Positions 16,776 through 26,493 of a stretch of DNA of 32,588 nucleotides are shown in pieces; within the stretch, counting starts at the first letter, position 1, and each line of letters begins with the position of its first letter. Under the pieces are notes generated by a model, which was not told the origin of the DNA, did not search any database, and was given only the letters and a program-made list of their open reading frames with translations. Source of the DNA: Myxococcales bacterium. GTDB lineage: Bacteria > Myxococcota_A > Polyangia > Polyangiales > Polyangiaceae. Position numbers and translations under genes: made by a program. Where the stretch lies: contig JAHFDV010000008.1 of the NCBI GenBank assembly GCA_023248815.1, positions 1 through 32,588 on the forward strand, read 5' to 3'.

Positions 16776-17264
16776 TCAGCGAGTGCCCGTGCCCGGATAG
16801 TGAGCGTAGACGTTCGCTGCGATGTCGGCGAGGACGCCATCGGTCGTGCGAAGACGGCGCGCGAGATTTCGTGCGACCGCGCGAAGGAGCAAGGCGTATG
16901 CAGTCGGTGATTCGGCCGCCATCTCTTCGATGAGCGCAATCGAGACGCGCGCGAGGCGCGTTGGACCGAGCGTGCGAACGGTTGCCGAACGAGACGCCGA
17001 TTCGATCATCGACATCTCGCCGAAGCTGTCTCCAGGACCCAAGATGGCGATGCGTGTTTCACGACCGGATCGGCTCTTCTTGCCGACTTCGACCTCGCCG
17101 TCGAGGACGACGAAGAGATCCGAGCCTGCATCGCCCTCGCGAAAAACCACGGCTCCAGGTGCGAGCGCCGATTCTTCGATTCGCGTCGCGAGCTTCGTGA
17201 GCGCCGCTTCCGGCAGATCGGAGAAGATGAAAGCCTGTGCGAGATCCGTCGCCGTCAGAGTCAT
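16776..17264 (-). CDS. Cyclic nucleotide-binding (cNMP/CAP effector) domain protein
   Basis: From ATG 17264: MTLTATDLAQAFIFSDLPEAALTKLATRIEESALAPGAVVFREGDAGSDLFVVLDGEVEVGK...LGPGDSFGEMSMIESASRSATVRT. The ORF-track start at 17654 is not credible. Confidence 0.85.
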   Translation of the reverse strand: MTLTATDLAQAFIFSDLPEAALTKLATRIEESALAPGAVVFREGDAGSDLFVVLDGEVEVGKKSRSGRETRIAILGPGDSFGEMSMIESASRSATVRTLGPTRLARVSIALIEEMAAESPTAYALLLRAVARNLARRLRTTDGVLADIAANVYAHYPGTGTR

Positions 17265-17713
17265 GAAACACCTTTCGCGAGAGAGCGGGTGAACACGAGA
17301 CGCGCGCGTCCCGGGCCTGCGTAGTCTTGCACTTCTTCGACGTTCCAGCCGACGCCCGCATGAAAACGCGCCGAGCCTTCGTTGCCCATGGGCGCGATCG
17401 CCTTCATCATCGCGCACCCTGCGCTCACGCATTCGCGCGTGAACGCTTCGTAGAGAAGGCGCCCCACGCCGTGGCGGCGCTGCTCCGGATGAATTCCAAC
17501 GAGGTGAACGTAGCCGGTCGGCGGGAGCTCGGGCGTGATGAAGCCGAGGAGAAAGCCGACCATCGAACCGTTTTCTTCGGCCACGAGCGCATGCTGCCCA
17601 AGCTCGTAGAAGAAGATCGGATGTGCGAGCGTACCCGCGGGAGCGCCCCACCATCGATCGATCACGCTGACGATCTGGTCGAAGTCACCTTTCGTGATCC
17701 TGCGTGTCTGCAT
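17261..17713 (-). CDS. GNAT-family N-acetyltransferase
   Basis: MQTRRITKGDFDQIVSVIDRWWG...GYVHLVGIHPEQRRHGVGRLLYEAFTREC; ATGA overlap with the cNMP gene. Confidence 0.8.
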   Translation of the reverse strand: MQTRRITKGDFDQIVSVIDRWWGAPAGTLAHPIFFYELGQHALVAEENGSMVGFLLGFITPELPPTGYVHLVGIHPEQRRHGVGRLLYEAFTRECVSAGCAMMKAIAPMGNEGSARFHAGVGWNVEEVQDYAGPGRARLVFTRSLAKGVS

Positions 17714-17861
17714 GCGCCGGAGTTTATCGCGAAAGCGCACGGTCGCGGCGCCCCAAAAAGCCGTGATCGGCGAATCGGTCGACGTTGCAGCGGGCAACGC
17801 GAGCGAAGGCGCGCCACTGAAAGCCCTGTGCTTTGAATCTCGCCTGCTTTGTTTGTTGGAT

Positions 17862-17881
17862 CTCGATTCGAAAGAATCGAG
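17862..17881. promoter_or_regulatory. Perfect hairpin CTCGATTC-GAAA-GAATCGAG upstream of rpe
   Basis: 8-bp arms with GNRA-type GAAA loop, ending 18 nt before the likely TTG start. Confidence 0.5.
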
Positions 17882-17899
17882 GTACTAGACTCGACTCGC

Positions 17900-18550
17900 T
17901 TGAAGCGACCACTCATTGCTCCCTCGATCTTGTCTTCGGATTTCGGTCGCCTCGCAGAAGAGGTCGCGGCGATCGAAGGTGCCGGCGCGGACTGGGTCCA
18001 CGTGGACGTGATGGACGGACACTTCGTTCCCAACCTGACGATTGGTCCTGTCGTCGTTCAAGCCGTGCGTAAGGCGACGAAGCTGCCGCTCGACGTTCAC
18101 CTCATGATCGAGAACGCCGATCGCTATCTCGACGCATTCTCCGAAGCGGGCGCCGATCGCCTTTCGGTGCACGTCGAAGCGTCCGTGCATCTTCAACGAA
18201 CTCTCGCTCACATTCGTTCGCTCGGAAAAAAAGCGGGCGTCGTGTTGAACCCCGCGACCTCCGAGGAGACGATCCGCTATGTCCTCGGCGACATCGACCT
18301 CGTGCTCGTCATGAGCGTGAATCCTGGCTTCGGCGGACAAGCCTTCTTGGAAAGCGTGCTTCCGAAGATTCGCGCGATTCGGAAAATGATCGACGACTCC
18401 GGACACACGGTGCTCATCGAGGTCGACGGTGGCGTAACGAAAGACACGGCTCCGCGCGTCCTCGAAGCCGGCGCCGACGTGCTCGTCGCAGGCAACGCGG
18501 TGTTTCGCGAGAAGAACTACGCCGACGCGATTCGCGTGCTTCGCGGTTGA
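17900..18550 (+). CDS. rpe: Ribulose-phosphate 3-epimerase
   Basis: [50 protein letters not shown]...[13 protein letters not shown]...EVDGGV...[13 protein letters not shown]. Likely TTG start at 17900. Confidence 0.92.
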   Translation: MKRPLIAPSILSSDFGRLAEEVAAIEGAGADWVHVDVMDGHFVPNLTIGPVVVQAVRKATKLPLDVHLMIENADRYLDAFSEAGADRLSVHVEASVHLQRTLAHIRSLGKKAGVVLNPATSEETIRYVLGDIDLVLVMSVNPGFGGQAFLESVLPKIRAIRKMIDDSGHTVLIEVDGGVTKDTAPRVLEAGADVLVAGNAVFREKNYADAIRVLRG

Positions 18551-18582
18551 CCGCCCGAACGGAAAAGAGAGAGACGACCTTC

Positions 18583-19953
18583 ATGCAACGACGGATGCGG
18601 TTTTCTTCGGCGTGGCGAAGGCTTTTGCCGATGATGGCGCTCTCGGCTTGCGCGAGTGGCAGCAGCGAGCAACAGACGTCACAGGCGCCTCCGCAGGCGA
18701 ATCCGGTCGACGCGGGATTGCCGATGACAGCGCCCTTCGACGCGGCTGTCGCCGAACCTCCGGCGGACACCGCGAAGGATGCAAAGCTCGTCCGGTCGAT
18801 GCTGAAGAAGGTCGCCGCGCGACGCGAGCTCGAAGCAACGGGTGAGGTCGTCTCCGCGACCATCTCGCGTAAAACGATCATCTCGCAAATCAAAGAGCAT
18901 GTCGGTCGCGAGATTCCGCGTGTCGCCATCGATCGCGAAGGTTCCGTGATGAAGCTCCTCGCGTTGATTCCGCAAGATCTCGACTACGAGAAAGAGACGT
19001 TCGCACTCCTCGAAGCGCAAATCGCCGGGTACTACGAGCCCGCAGACAAACACATGTATCTTGCAAGTGATCTCGGCGAAAAGGACGCCGCAGCGACGCT
19101 TGCACACGAGCTCGTTCACGCACTTCAGGATCAGCACTTCGATCTCGGCGCGCGCTCGAAATATACGGCAGGGCAGTCGGATCGCTCCCTCGCGACATCG
19201 TGCCTCGCCGAAGGCGATGCCATGAGCGCGATGTTCGACGTGATGTTCGGCGCAGGAAAAGCGCTCGAAATGCCCCCCGGGGTTTTCCCGAAACTCGTCG
19301 AAGCCGGGCTTTCTACGGGACCGGGGGCGAGTGCGCCTCCCGCGATGAAACGCTCGCTCGTGGCGCCCTACAGCTTCGGCACGGAGTTCGTTCACGCCCT
19401 TCGTCGTCAGGGAGGGTTCGCGCTCGTCGACGAGGCTTGGAAGAATCCGCCGATGACGACGGAGCAGATTCTGCATCCCGAGAAATGGAAAAAGCACGAG
19501 CCCGCCCTCGGCGTCGCGAAGTACGTGCCGCCGTCCGACTTCACGGTCGAAGACGAAGACTCGGGCGGGGAGCTGAGCTTGCGCATCGCTCTCGAAGAGT
19601 GGATCGGCACGAAAGACGGACCCGCTTTTGCCGTGGGCTGGGGCGGCGACCACACCGAATACGTGAAGCGTGGAGACGAGGTGTTTCTCACGTGGCAACT
19701 CCGATTCGACAGCGCGAAGGGCGCTCCCGCCAAGAAGCTCGAAAAGGCGCTCTCCGCTGCGTGGGCGCAAAAGAAGTGGCTGGGCGCGAAGGGGTGTTTC
19801 GAAGGACCCGGCGGCAACCTTGCCGTGCGTGTGCTCCGCGACGACGAAATCGTCATTCTCGCCGGCCCCACGAATGCGACGACGCGCAAGCCCAGCGCCG
19901 ATTGCGCGGCAACGCTGAAGCTCGCAACACTCGCGACGGCGACCCCGCGCTGA
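18583..19953 (+). CDS. Putative lipoprotein zinc-metallopeptidase-like protein (HExxH)
   Basis: Lipobox LMALSACAS-like N-terminus; AAATLAHELVHALQDQHFDL (HELVH = HExxH). Confidence 0.65.
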   Translation: MQRRMRFSSAWRRLLPMMALSACASGSSEQQTSQAPPQANPVDAGLPMTAPFDAAVAEPPADTAKDAKLVRSMLKKVAARRELEATGEVVSATISRKTIISQIKEHVGREIPRVAIDREGSVMKLLALIPQDLDYEKETFALLEAQIAGYYEPADKHMYLASDLGEKDAAATLAHELVHALQDQHFDLGARSKYTAGQSDRSLATSCLAEGDAMSAMFDVMFGAGKALEMPPGVFPKLVEAGLSTGPGASAPPAMKRSLVAPYSFGTEFVHALRRQGGFALVDEAWKNPPMTTEQILHPEKWKKHEPALGVAKYVPPSDFTVEDEDSGGELSLRIALEEWIGTKDGPAFAVGWGGDHTEYVKRGDEVFLTWQLRFDSAKGAPAKKLEKALSAAWAQKKWLGAKGCFEGPGGNLAVRVLRDDEIVILAGPTNATTRKPSADCAATLKLATLATATPR

Positions 19954-20017
19954 GATGCGTTTCGCGCCTCATTCCTCGCGGTTAATTTTCGCCCGCGCGC
20001 AAACGACGAGGTGGGTC

Positions 20018-20046
20018 TTGACGTGCTCCGCGCTCGCGGGTAAGTG
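20018..20046 (+). promoter_or_regulatory. Promoter of tRNA-Lys: TTGACG-N17-TAAGTG
   Basis: -35 at 20018-20023, 17-bp spacer, -10 at 20041-20046; tRNA begins 12 nt later. Confidence 0.55.
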
Positions 20047-20058
20047 GTTGGCCCTTCC

Positions 20059-20131
20059 GGGCGAATAGCTCAATTGGTAGAGCAGCGGACTCTTAATCCG
20101 TTGGCTGACGGTTCAAGTCCGTCTTCGCCCA
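20059..20131 (+). tRNA. tRNA-Lys (anticodon CTT)
   Basis: Complete cloverleaf: GGGCGAA/TTCGCCC acceptor, GCTC-GAGC D stem, GCGGA-CTCTTAA-TCCGT anticodon arm, GACGG-TTCAAGT-CCGTC T arm. Confidence 0.95.
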
Positions 20132-20147
20132 CTACCCGGAACGAAAA

Positions 20148-20176
20148 GGCCCTGTGAAAGCAGGGCCCTTTTTTTT
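20148..20176 (+). terminator. Rho-independent terminator after tRNA-Lys
   Basis: GGCCCTG-tgaaag-CAGGGCC then C and TTTTTTTT. Confidence 0.88.
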
Positions 20177-20213
20177 GCTCGCAGCGTCCGCTCATGGGAC
20201 GCGCGCCCGATGC

Positions 20214-22115
20214 TCAGCGTCGGCTCTCGAGATCTTCCCACTTTTCCATGAGACGCGCGCTTTCGGCTTTCGCCTTCTCCAAGCGATCGCGGATCTCTTT
20301 GGCTTTTCGGTCGTCGGCCGCGAGCACGTAGAGCGCCGGATCGGATAGCTCGACCTCGATCGCCGCGACGACCTTCTCGGCCTCGTCGATCTTCTGCGGA
20401 AGCTCGTCGAGCACGCGCTGTTCGTTCTTGGAAATGCCGCTCTTCTCGGTTTTCTTCGGCGGGAGGCTCGCCGGTTTTGCAGCCGCCGCTTTTTCGAGTC
20501 GCTTCGTCTCGAGCTCGCGCTCTTTGGTCGACGCGAAGGCTTGATAGGCGCCCGCATAGCGCACGACCTTGCCATCGCCTTCGAACGACAAGATGCCGGT
20601 CGTGACGCGATCGAGAAGATAGCGATCGTGCGTGACGACGATGACCGAGCCCTCCCACGAGGTGAGAAAGTCCTCGAGGGCGCTCAGGGTGTCGATATCG
20701 AGATCGTTGGAAGGCTCGTCGAGAAGAAGGAGGTTCGCGGAGCTCGCGAGAAGACGCGCGAGCGAGAGACGTGCGCGCTCGCCGCCAGAAAGTGCCGCCA
20801 CCTTCTTTCGCTGTGCTTGGGGGTCGAACAGAAAGCGCTCGAGATAAGAGCGCGGATCGATGCGCTCTTTACCGTCGGCCGCGAGCGGGACGGCATCTGC
20901 GACCGTTTCATAGACGGAGGCGTTCTCGTCGAGCTCTTCACGCTTCTGGTCGAGGTAGCCAAGGCGCACGCGTTTTCCGACGATGATTTCGCCGCGCGCG
21001 GGTGGGAGCTCGCCGGTGATCGCGCGCAGTAGCGTAGATTTTCCGCAGCCGTTCGGGCCGAGCACGCCGAGACGCTCGCCGCTCATCACCGTGAGATCCA
21101 AGTTCTTGATGAGCGTCTGCCCGCCGATCGCGAGATCGAGCTTTCGGATCTCGAGCACGGTTTTGCCCGTCTCGCCGGCCGACGCCGAGAGCTCGACTTG
21201 ACCGATGCGCCCTTGGGGAACGTCGTCACGCGCGGTCTCGGCGCGACGAATGCGTGCCTTTTGCTTCGTCGAGCGCGCCTTCGGCTGGCGGCTCAGCCAC
21301 TCGAGCTCTTTACGCAGGAAGTTTTGGCGGTTCTTCTCGGTGCGCTCTTCGTGCTCGAGCCGCTCGGCTTTGCGATAGAGAAACGACTCGTAACCGCCCT
21401 CATATGAGTAAACGCCGCCGTTCTCGACCTCGAGCGTGCGATCGACGACGGAATCGAGGAGATAGCGATCGTGTGTCACCATCACGACGCCTCCCTTGTA
21501 TTCGTCGACGAGAAAGCGCTCGAGCCAGTCGATGCTCGACGCGTCGAGATGGTTCGTCGGCTCGTCGAGAATCATGAGATCGGGCGCGTAGGCGAGCAGG
21601 CGCGCGATCGCAACGCGCCGCTGTTGTCCGCCGCTCATCGTGCCTGCGAGCTGATCGGGATTTTCGATGCCGAGGTGACTGAGCACGCGCTCGATGAGAT
21701 GCGAGCGCTCCCATCCGCCGAGCCGCTCGACTTCTTGCGCCGCGCGAAGTTGCGCGTCGAGATGCTTCTCGAGATCGCCCTCGCCCGACTCGAGTGCCTT
21801 CGTCGCGAGATCATGACGCTCCTTCGCCTCGGTCCACGCCCCGAGTCCCTCTTCGGCGACCTTGCGAGCTGTTTTCTGCGGATCGACGTATGGCTCTTGC
21901 TCGAGGTACATGACGCGCGCGCCGCGCTTCACCGAGATCGAGCCGACGTCGGGGGTCTCGAGGCCCGCAAGGATGCGCGCGAGCGTGCTCTTCCCTGCGC
22001 CATTGCGGCCGATGACGCCGATGCGCTCCCCTTCTTCGATCGTGAGCGAGATGCGGTCGAGGAGCGTGCGCTCGCCGTAGGCTTTCGTGATGTCGGAGGC
22101 GCCGAGAAGCGTCAT
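20214..22115 (-). CDS. ABC-F family ATP-binding protein (Uup/Ettx-like, two ABC domains)
   Basis: GRNGAGKSTLARILAG, TMSGGQQRRVAIARLLAYAPDLMILDEPTNHLD, GPNGCGKSTLLRAI, LSGGERARLSLARLLASSANLLLLDEPSNDLD; basic C-terminal coiled coil; no TM domain. Confidence 0.92.
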   Translation of the reverse strand: MTLLGASDITKAYGERTLLDRISLTIEEGERIGVIGRNGAGKSTLARILAGLETPDVGSISVKRGARVMYLEQEPYVDPQKTARKVAEEGLGAWTEAKERHDLATKALESGEGDLEKHLDAQLRAAQEVERLGGWERSHLIERVLSHLGIENPDQLAGTMSGGQQRRVAIARLLAYAPDLMILDEPTNHLDASSIDWLERFLVDEYKGGVVMVTHDRYLLDSVVDRTLEVENGGVYSYEGGYESFLYRKAERLEHEERTEKNRQNFLRKELEWLSRQPKARSTKQKARIRRAETARDDVPQGRIGQVELSASAGETGKTVLEIRKLDLAIGGQTLIKNLDLTVMSGERLGVLGPNGCGKSTLLRAITGELPPARGEIIVGKRVRLGYLDQKREELDENASVYETVADAVPLAADGKERIDPRSYLERFLFDPQAQRKKVAALSGGERARLSLARLLASSANLLLLDEPSNDLDIDTLSALEDFLTSWEGSVIVVTHDRYLLDRVTTGILSFEGDGKVVRYAGAYQAFASTKERELETKRLEKAAAAKPASLPPKKTEKSGISKNEQRVLDELPQKIDEAEKVVAAIEVELSDPALYVLAADDRKAKEIRDRLEKAKAESARLMEKWEDLESRR

Positions 22116-23509
22116 TGCCGCACGATTACCACGTCTTTTGCGACGTCGGCGGGTGCTTCGGAAGAAGCGCCTTCACGGACCTCGGGAAACGAATGCTCCC
22201 ACTTGGCGACGACGACCGCCGCGAGCGCATTGCCGGTCACGTTGATCGCAGAACGCGCCATGTCCATGATTTCGTCGACGGCGAGAATCATCATCACGCC
22301 CGCTTCGCCGGGGAGACCGAAGCCTGCGCTCGTCCCCGCGATGATCACGAGCGTTGCCCGCGGAACCCCCGCGACACCCTTCGACGTGAGCATGAACGTC
22401 AGCATCATCGCGATTTGTCGTCCAAGGGACATCTCGATGTGGGCCGCTTGCGCGATCGTGAGACTCGCAAGAACGAGGTAGAGCGTCGAGCCGTCGAGAT
22501 TGAACGAGTAACCTGCGGGAACGACGAAGCTCGCAATGCGTTTCGGAACGCCGAACGCCGTCAGATCCTCGAGAAGACGTGGCAGGGCGGCTTCACTCGA
22601 CGCCGTCGTGTAGGCCGTCAAAATGGGCGTGCGGATCGCTCGAAAAAACGAGATCGCGCGAATCCCGAGGAGAAGAAGAATCGGGACGAAGACGAGACCG
22701 ACGAGCAAGAACAAGGAGCCGTAGAGGCTCCCCACGAGCTTCGCGTAGCGGCCGAGCAAGTAAAAAACGGCCGACCACCCGCGCAGCATGACGCCGCCGA
22801 CCTCGTGCCCCGCGGCCATGTGACTCATGTTGTAAGCCATGGCGCCGAAGACGCCGAGTGGCGTGAGCTTCATCACGTAACCCGTGTAACGGAACATCGC
22901 CTGCGCGACGACATCGATGCCTTCGATGATCTTCGTTCCGCGATCGCCAAGTTGCACGAGCGCGAGACCGAACATGATCGAGAAGACGACGATCGGAAGG
23001 AGATCGCCCTCGACGGCGTGCTTCGCGAGGTTCGAAGGAAAGGCGTGCAGCGCGAGATCCCATCCGCTCGGCGGATGCAGCGGAATCGCATCGGACTTCG
23101 CGTTCAGATCCAAGGGGAGGCCATCCCCGGGACGGACGACATTGGCGACGATGAGCCCAAGCGCCAGAGCGAGCGTCGTCACGATCTCGAAGTAGACGAT
23201 CGCCTTCCAGCCGAGACGGCGCACGGCCTTGAGATCACGCGTTTGCGCGACGCCGACGATCACCGTGGAGACGATGAGGGGAACGACGAGCCCTTTGATG
23301 AGCGAGATGAACGCGCGCGAGAGAAAGTGGAAGAGCTCGTAAGCGAACGGGTGCTCGTTCTGCGGAAGAAAGCCCCCGAGGACGACGCCGAGGACGAGCG
23401 CGAGGACGATCGTCGTGATGCCCTTTCGCGACTCGCCGCCGTGAGCCGCCGCCGCGCCGTCCGTCGCTGCGTTGGGAATCAAGAAAGGGCTCCTGCATCG
23501 CGCGCGCAA
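22112..23509 (-). CDS. Dicarboxylate/amino acid:cation symporter (SDF family)
   Basis: FLSRAFISLIKGLVVPLIVSTVIVGVAQ, AYTTASSEAALPRLLEDL, VVPAGYSFNLDGSTLYLVLA: DAACS/SDF hallmarks. ATGA overlap with the ABC-F gene. Confidence 0.92.
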   Translation of the reverse strand: MRARCRSPFLIPNAATDGAAAAHGGESRKGITTIVLALVLGVVLGGFLPQNEHPFAYELFHFLSRAFISLIKGLVVPLIVSTVIVGVAQTRDLKAVRRLGWKAIVYFEIVTTLALALGLIVANVVRPGDGLPLDLNAKSDAIPLHPPSGWDLALHAFPSNLAKHAVEGDLLPIVVFSIMFGLALVQLGDRGTKIIEGIDVVAQAMFRYTGYVMKLTPLGVFGAMAYNMSHMAAGHEVGGVMLRGWSAVFYLLGRYAKLVGSLYGSLFLLVGLVFVPILLLLGIRAISFFRAIRTPILTAYTTASSEAALPRLLEDLTAFGVPKRIASFVVPAGYSFNLDGSTLYLVLASLTIAQAAHIEMSLGRQIAMMLTFMLTSKGVAGVPRATLVIIAGTSAGFGLPGEAGVMMILAVDEIMDMARSAINVTGNALAAVVVAKWEHSFPEVREGASSEAPADVAKDVVIVRQ

Positions 23510-23639
23510 GTGAGGCTCGAAGTGAGCAGAAGGCTAGAAATCGTCGGGCGAATCACGCGGTCGACAATAGAACACATCTCCCGCGAGGCCATCGATTCCA
23601 ATCGATCGAAGGTCTCGATCCGCGCGTATACTCCGAAGG

Positions 23640-23816
23640 GTGCGTCCGTACGATCTCGCGGCACTTCTGCTTTTGATTCTCGCGATCGTAGCGTTCGGTG
23701 CAGGCACCTGGGCCGTCTCGCGCGCGGACGACGTGCGCGCGTTCTATCTGCTGGTGGTGGGCGGGACGATGACGTGGGGATCCGTCCACCTTGCGCGTAG
23801 CGGCGTGCGACGATGA
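23640..23816 (+). CDS. 58-aa putative membrane protein (GTG start; not in the ORF track)
   Basis: Translation MRPYDLAALLLLILAIVAFGAGTWAVSRADDVRAFYLLVVGGTMTWGSVHLARSGVRR*; two hydrophobic segments; stop overlaps the next ATG (ATGA). Confidence 0.6.
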   Translation: MRPYDLAALLLLILAIVAFGAGTWAVSRADDVRAFYLLVVGGTMTWGSVHLARSGVRR

Positions 23817-24748
23817 CGCGACGCGTACTCCTCGGCACGGTCTCCTTGCTGGCGCTCGCGGCGTGCGGCGATGACAAGCGCGCGAGCTCGACGCGGCCCG
23901 CGCCACCGAAAGGTACCTATGTCGCGCGCGTCGGCGACGACTTCGTGGCCCCCTCGTTCGTCGAGCAATCTGCGCGCGCTCGCTCCGTCGATGCGCGGCA
24001 AGCGCTCTCGGACGTCATCGACGACGCGTTGCTCGCACGAGCCGCTCGCGATCGCGGCTTCGACGAGCGCTGGACGAGTCAGCGCGATCGAACGGCGGCG
24101 GAAGCTCGCGCGGTGACTCTTCGCCTTCGCGATCTCGGACGCCAAGCCGGACCACCGACGGACGAAGAAATAGCGGCGCTATCGGAAGTGCGCTGGCAGG
24201 AGGTCGAAGTGCCTGCGGCCGTACGCGCAGTTCACGCACTCGTCGTGCGTCCCGCGGAAAAAGATCCGAAGCGCGCCGAAAAGACCGCGAGCGCCAAACG
24301 AATGGCCGAAGACCTCCTCGCGCGCGTTCACGACGCGACATCGCCCGATGACTTCGAAGCTCGGGCAAAGACGACGCCTCCGATCGACGGGCTCGAGCTC
24401 GTGGCCGAGAAGCTGCCCCCCTTCATCGCGACGGGCTTCGTCTCGGAGGTGGGCCAGATGTCGAAGATGGACGACGATTTCACGAAAGCCGCTTTTGCAC
24501 TGAAGGCCGTGGGTGAGCAAACGGGCATCGTCGAGACGTCGTTCGGCTTTCACGTCATTCGGCTCGTAGAGCGCCTTCCTCCGCGCTCGATGCCGTTTCC
24601 CGAGCGACGAACGCTCTTCGAGAGCGACGTGTACTTGCGACGCATGCGCGGCGCGTACGAGACGATTCTCGAAGCGCAGGGCACCGGTTTGAAGATCGAG
24701 TTCTCGCCGAACGCCGACGAGCTCATGCAACGCGTTCCTCTCGAATGA
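23813..24748 (+). CDS. Lipoprotein peptidyl-prolyl cis-trans isomerase (PpiC/parvulin-like)
   Basis: Lipobox SLLALAACGD; C-terminal GQMSKMDDDFTKAAFALKAVGEQTGIVETSFGFHVIRLVERLPP parvulin signature. Confidence 0.85.
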   Translation: MTRRVLLGTVSLLALAACGDDKRASSTRPAPPKGTYVARVGDDFVAPSFVEQSARARSVDARQALSDVIDDALLARAARDRGFDERWTSQRDRTAAEARAVTLRLRDLGRQAGPPTDEEIAALSEVRWQEVEVPAAVRAVHALVVRPAEKDPKRAEKTASAKRMAEDLLARVHDATSPDDFEARAKTTPPIDGLELVAEKLPPFIATGFVSEVGQMSKMDDDFTKAAFALKAVGEQTGIVETSFGFHVIRLVERLPPRSMPFPERRTLFESDVYLRRMRGAYETILEAQGTGLKIEFSPNADELMQRVPLE

Positions 24749-24794
24749 CGACTGGATGATCAAACGCTCGCGACACAAGCATTTGCCGCGCGAC

Positions 24795-25391
24795 ATGGAC
24801 GCGAGTCCATTCTCCGTGATCCTCGCAGGCCTCATCTATCGCCTGCCCGGAGCGGTTGCGGCATGTCTCGTCGACAAGGACGGCGAGTCCGTGGACTACG
24901 CAGGCGCCGGAGAGCCGTTCGACATCAAGGTCACGGGCGCGTACTGGCAGATCGTCCAGCGCTTCTTTCGGCAGTGCCACATGTTCGCCGGCACGCGCGA
25001 ACTCGTGATCCGTTGTGGCAAGAAGAGCTTTCTTTTGCGGGCGCTTCCCGACGACTACGTCGTCGTCGTCTCGCTCCACCGTCATGCGGGCTATTCGGGC
25101 GTCGATCGCGCGCTCTCCGCTTGCGTCCATGCACTCGCGCGCGAGGCTCGTTGGGACCTTCCCGAGGAAACGCGCAGCTGGTTTGCGATTCACGTCGAAA
25201 GCGATGCCAAGCGTCGCCCGATCCGCATCATCTACGGCGGACTCGCCGAACGCGTCGAGGTGGTCGGGACGATCGTCGGCCTTCGAAAGTGTGATCGCGG
25301 GTTCCGCATCCGGCTCGCTTCAGGGCCTGAAATTACGGTAGTCCGTGAGCCAGGCGACTTTTGGTACGCCGAAGAACAACACGGCATTTGA
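24795..25391 (+). CDS. Roadblock/LC7-like domain protein
   Basis: FSVILAGLIYRLPGAVAACLVDKDGESVDYAG...RELVIRCGKKSFLLRALPDDYVVVVSLHRHAGYSGVDRALSAC resembles MglB/roadblock folds. Start may be 24756. Confidence 0.5.
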   Translation: MDASPFSVILAGLIYRLPGAVAACLVDKDGESVDYAGAGEPFDIKVTGAYWQIVQRFFRQCHMFAGTRELVIRCGKKSFLLRALPDDYVVVVSLHRHAGYSGVDRALSACVHALAREARWDLPEETRSWFAIHVESDAKRRPIRIIYGGLAERVEVVGTIVGLRKCDRGFRIRLASGPEITVVREPGDFWYAEEQHGI

Positions 25392-25412
25392 GGGCGCTCG
25401 GGCCCACGCGCG

Positions 25413-26492
25413 TCACTCGCGTCGTCGATTGTGCCGCGTGACGAGCGCGAGATAGTCGGGAAGCGTTCGTTCGTCGTTGTGATTGGCTTTTGCGACGGCG
25501 GCAGAGTCGGGGAGGCGATCGACGAGGCGACGGAGCTCTTGCCCTTTGCGCCCCGTGCCCTCTTCCTGGAACCACGGCTCGAACGCCACTTGGAGCTCGG
25601 AGATGCCCGTCCCCCGGAGATGCCCGCGGCGCGCGAGATCGAGATAGCTGCGTGCGAGTTGATCGCCGTCGAACCGATGCTTCTCGACGAGCTCGGCGCC
25701 GACGCGCAGAACGGACCTCGGAGCGAGCGTTCCGTCTTCTTGGCAGAGGAACGCCGCTTGAAGATAGTTGTAGAACGGCACGACGCGTCGCCCGTAGGCC
25801 GCAAAGACATCGGGCGGCGTTTGCTGATCGAGATGAATCAAGATGCGTGCAACGCGCCCTTTTTCGCGTGGGACCGAGCGCGCGCGAAAGAGCGTCGTGT
25901 CGAGAACGTCGTCGTACATCTTTCCGCGGCGGGCAATCGCGCGGAGAAGCGTCTCGTCGACCGTGCCTTCGAGAATGTCGGAATAGAGCGAGTAGACGAA
26001 CGCGTCTGCCTCAGAGTCGTCGCCGAAGAGCCACTCGCGCGCGAGCTCGTCGTGCTCTTGGATGCGAAGCCCCAAGAGGGCGGGCAGCTTGTAACCGAGC
26101 TGGTCTCGCAGCGCGCGAAAGCGGAGCCGCAACACGTTTCGCAAGTTCGGCTTGAGCGTGAAGGAAGCCCATTCGATGCCGTCGAGCTTGAGCTTTCGTT
26201 CGAGCGATCGCCGCATCTGTTCGGGCGATCCAGAAAGAATGTGCACGCGAATGCCGGAGCTCGCCATCTCGCGAAGAAGCGTCGAGGCTCCCGGATTGGC
26301 GCGCTTCGCTTCTGGCGACTCGAACGCCGTCTTCACGAGATCCCGCAGCGTGTCGAACTCGGTACGGAGATAGGTCTTGTCGAGATCCCACCGCGTGATG
26401 CGCGAGACCGCGCCTGGCTGCGGTGGCAGCGAGTTCGCCTTGGCGGGGGGGCGACTGACGGACGTCATCCTGACGGTGGCCTCGACCCGCAC
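25413..26492 (-). CDS. App1-like phosphatidate phosphatase catalytic-domain (HAD-type) protein
   Basis: SRITRWDLDKTYLRTEFDTLRDLVKTAFESPEAKRANPGASTLLREMASSGIRVHILSGSPEQMRRSLERKL; EWLFGDDSEADAFVYSLYSDIL. Start could be 26468. Confidence 0.65.
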   Translation of the reverse strand: MRVEATVRMTSVSRPPAKANSLPPQPGAVSRITRWDLDKTYLRTEFDTLRDLVKTAFESPEAKRANPGASTLLREMASSGIRVHILSGSPEQMRRSLERKLKLDGIEWASFTLKPNLRNVLRLRFRALRDQLGYKLPALLGLRIQEHDELAREWLFGDDSEADAFVYSLYSDILEGTVDETLLRAIARRGKMYDDVLDTTLFRARSVPREKGRVARILIHLDQQTPPDVFAAYGRRVVPFYNYLQAAFLCQEDGTLAPRSVLRVGAELVEKHRFDGDQLARSYLDLARRGHLRGTGISELQVAFEPWFQEEGTGRKGQELRRLVDRLPDSAAVAKANHNDERTLPDYLALVTRHNRRRE

Positions 26493-26493
26493 A

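Noticed and set aside
22115-23800. 561-aa plus-strand ORF opposite the SDF symporter
   Set aside because: Antisense shadow; charged low-complexity translation. The minus-strand product is an unmistakable transporter.
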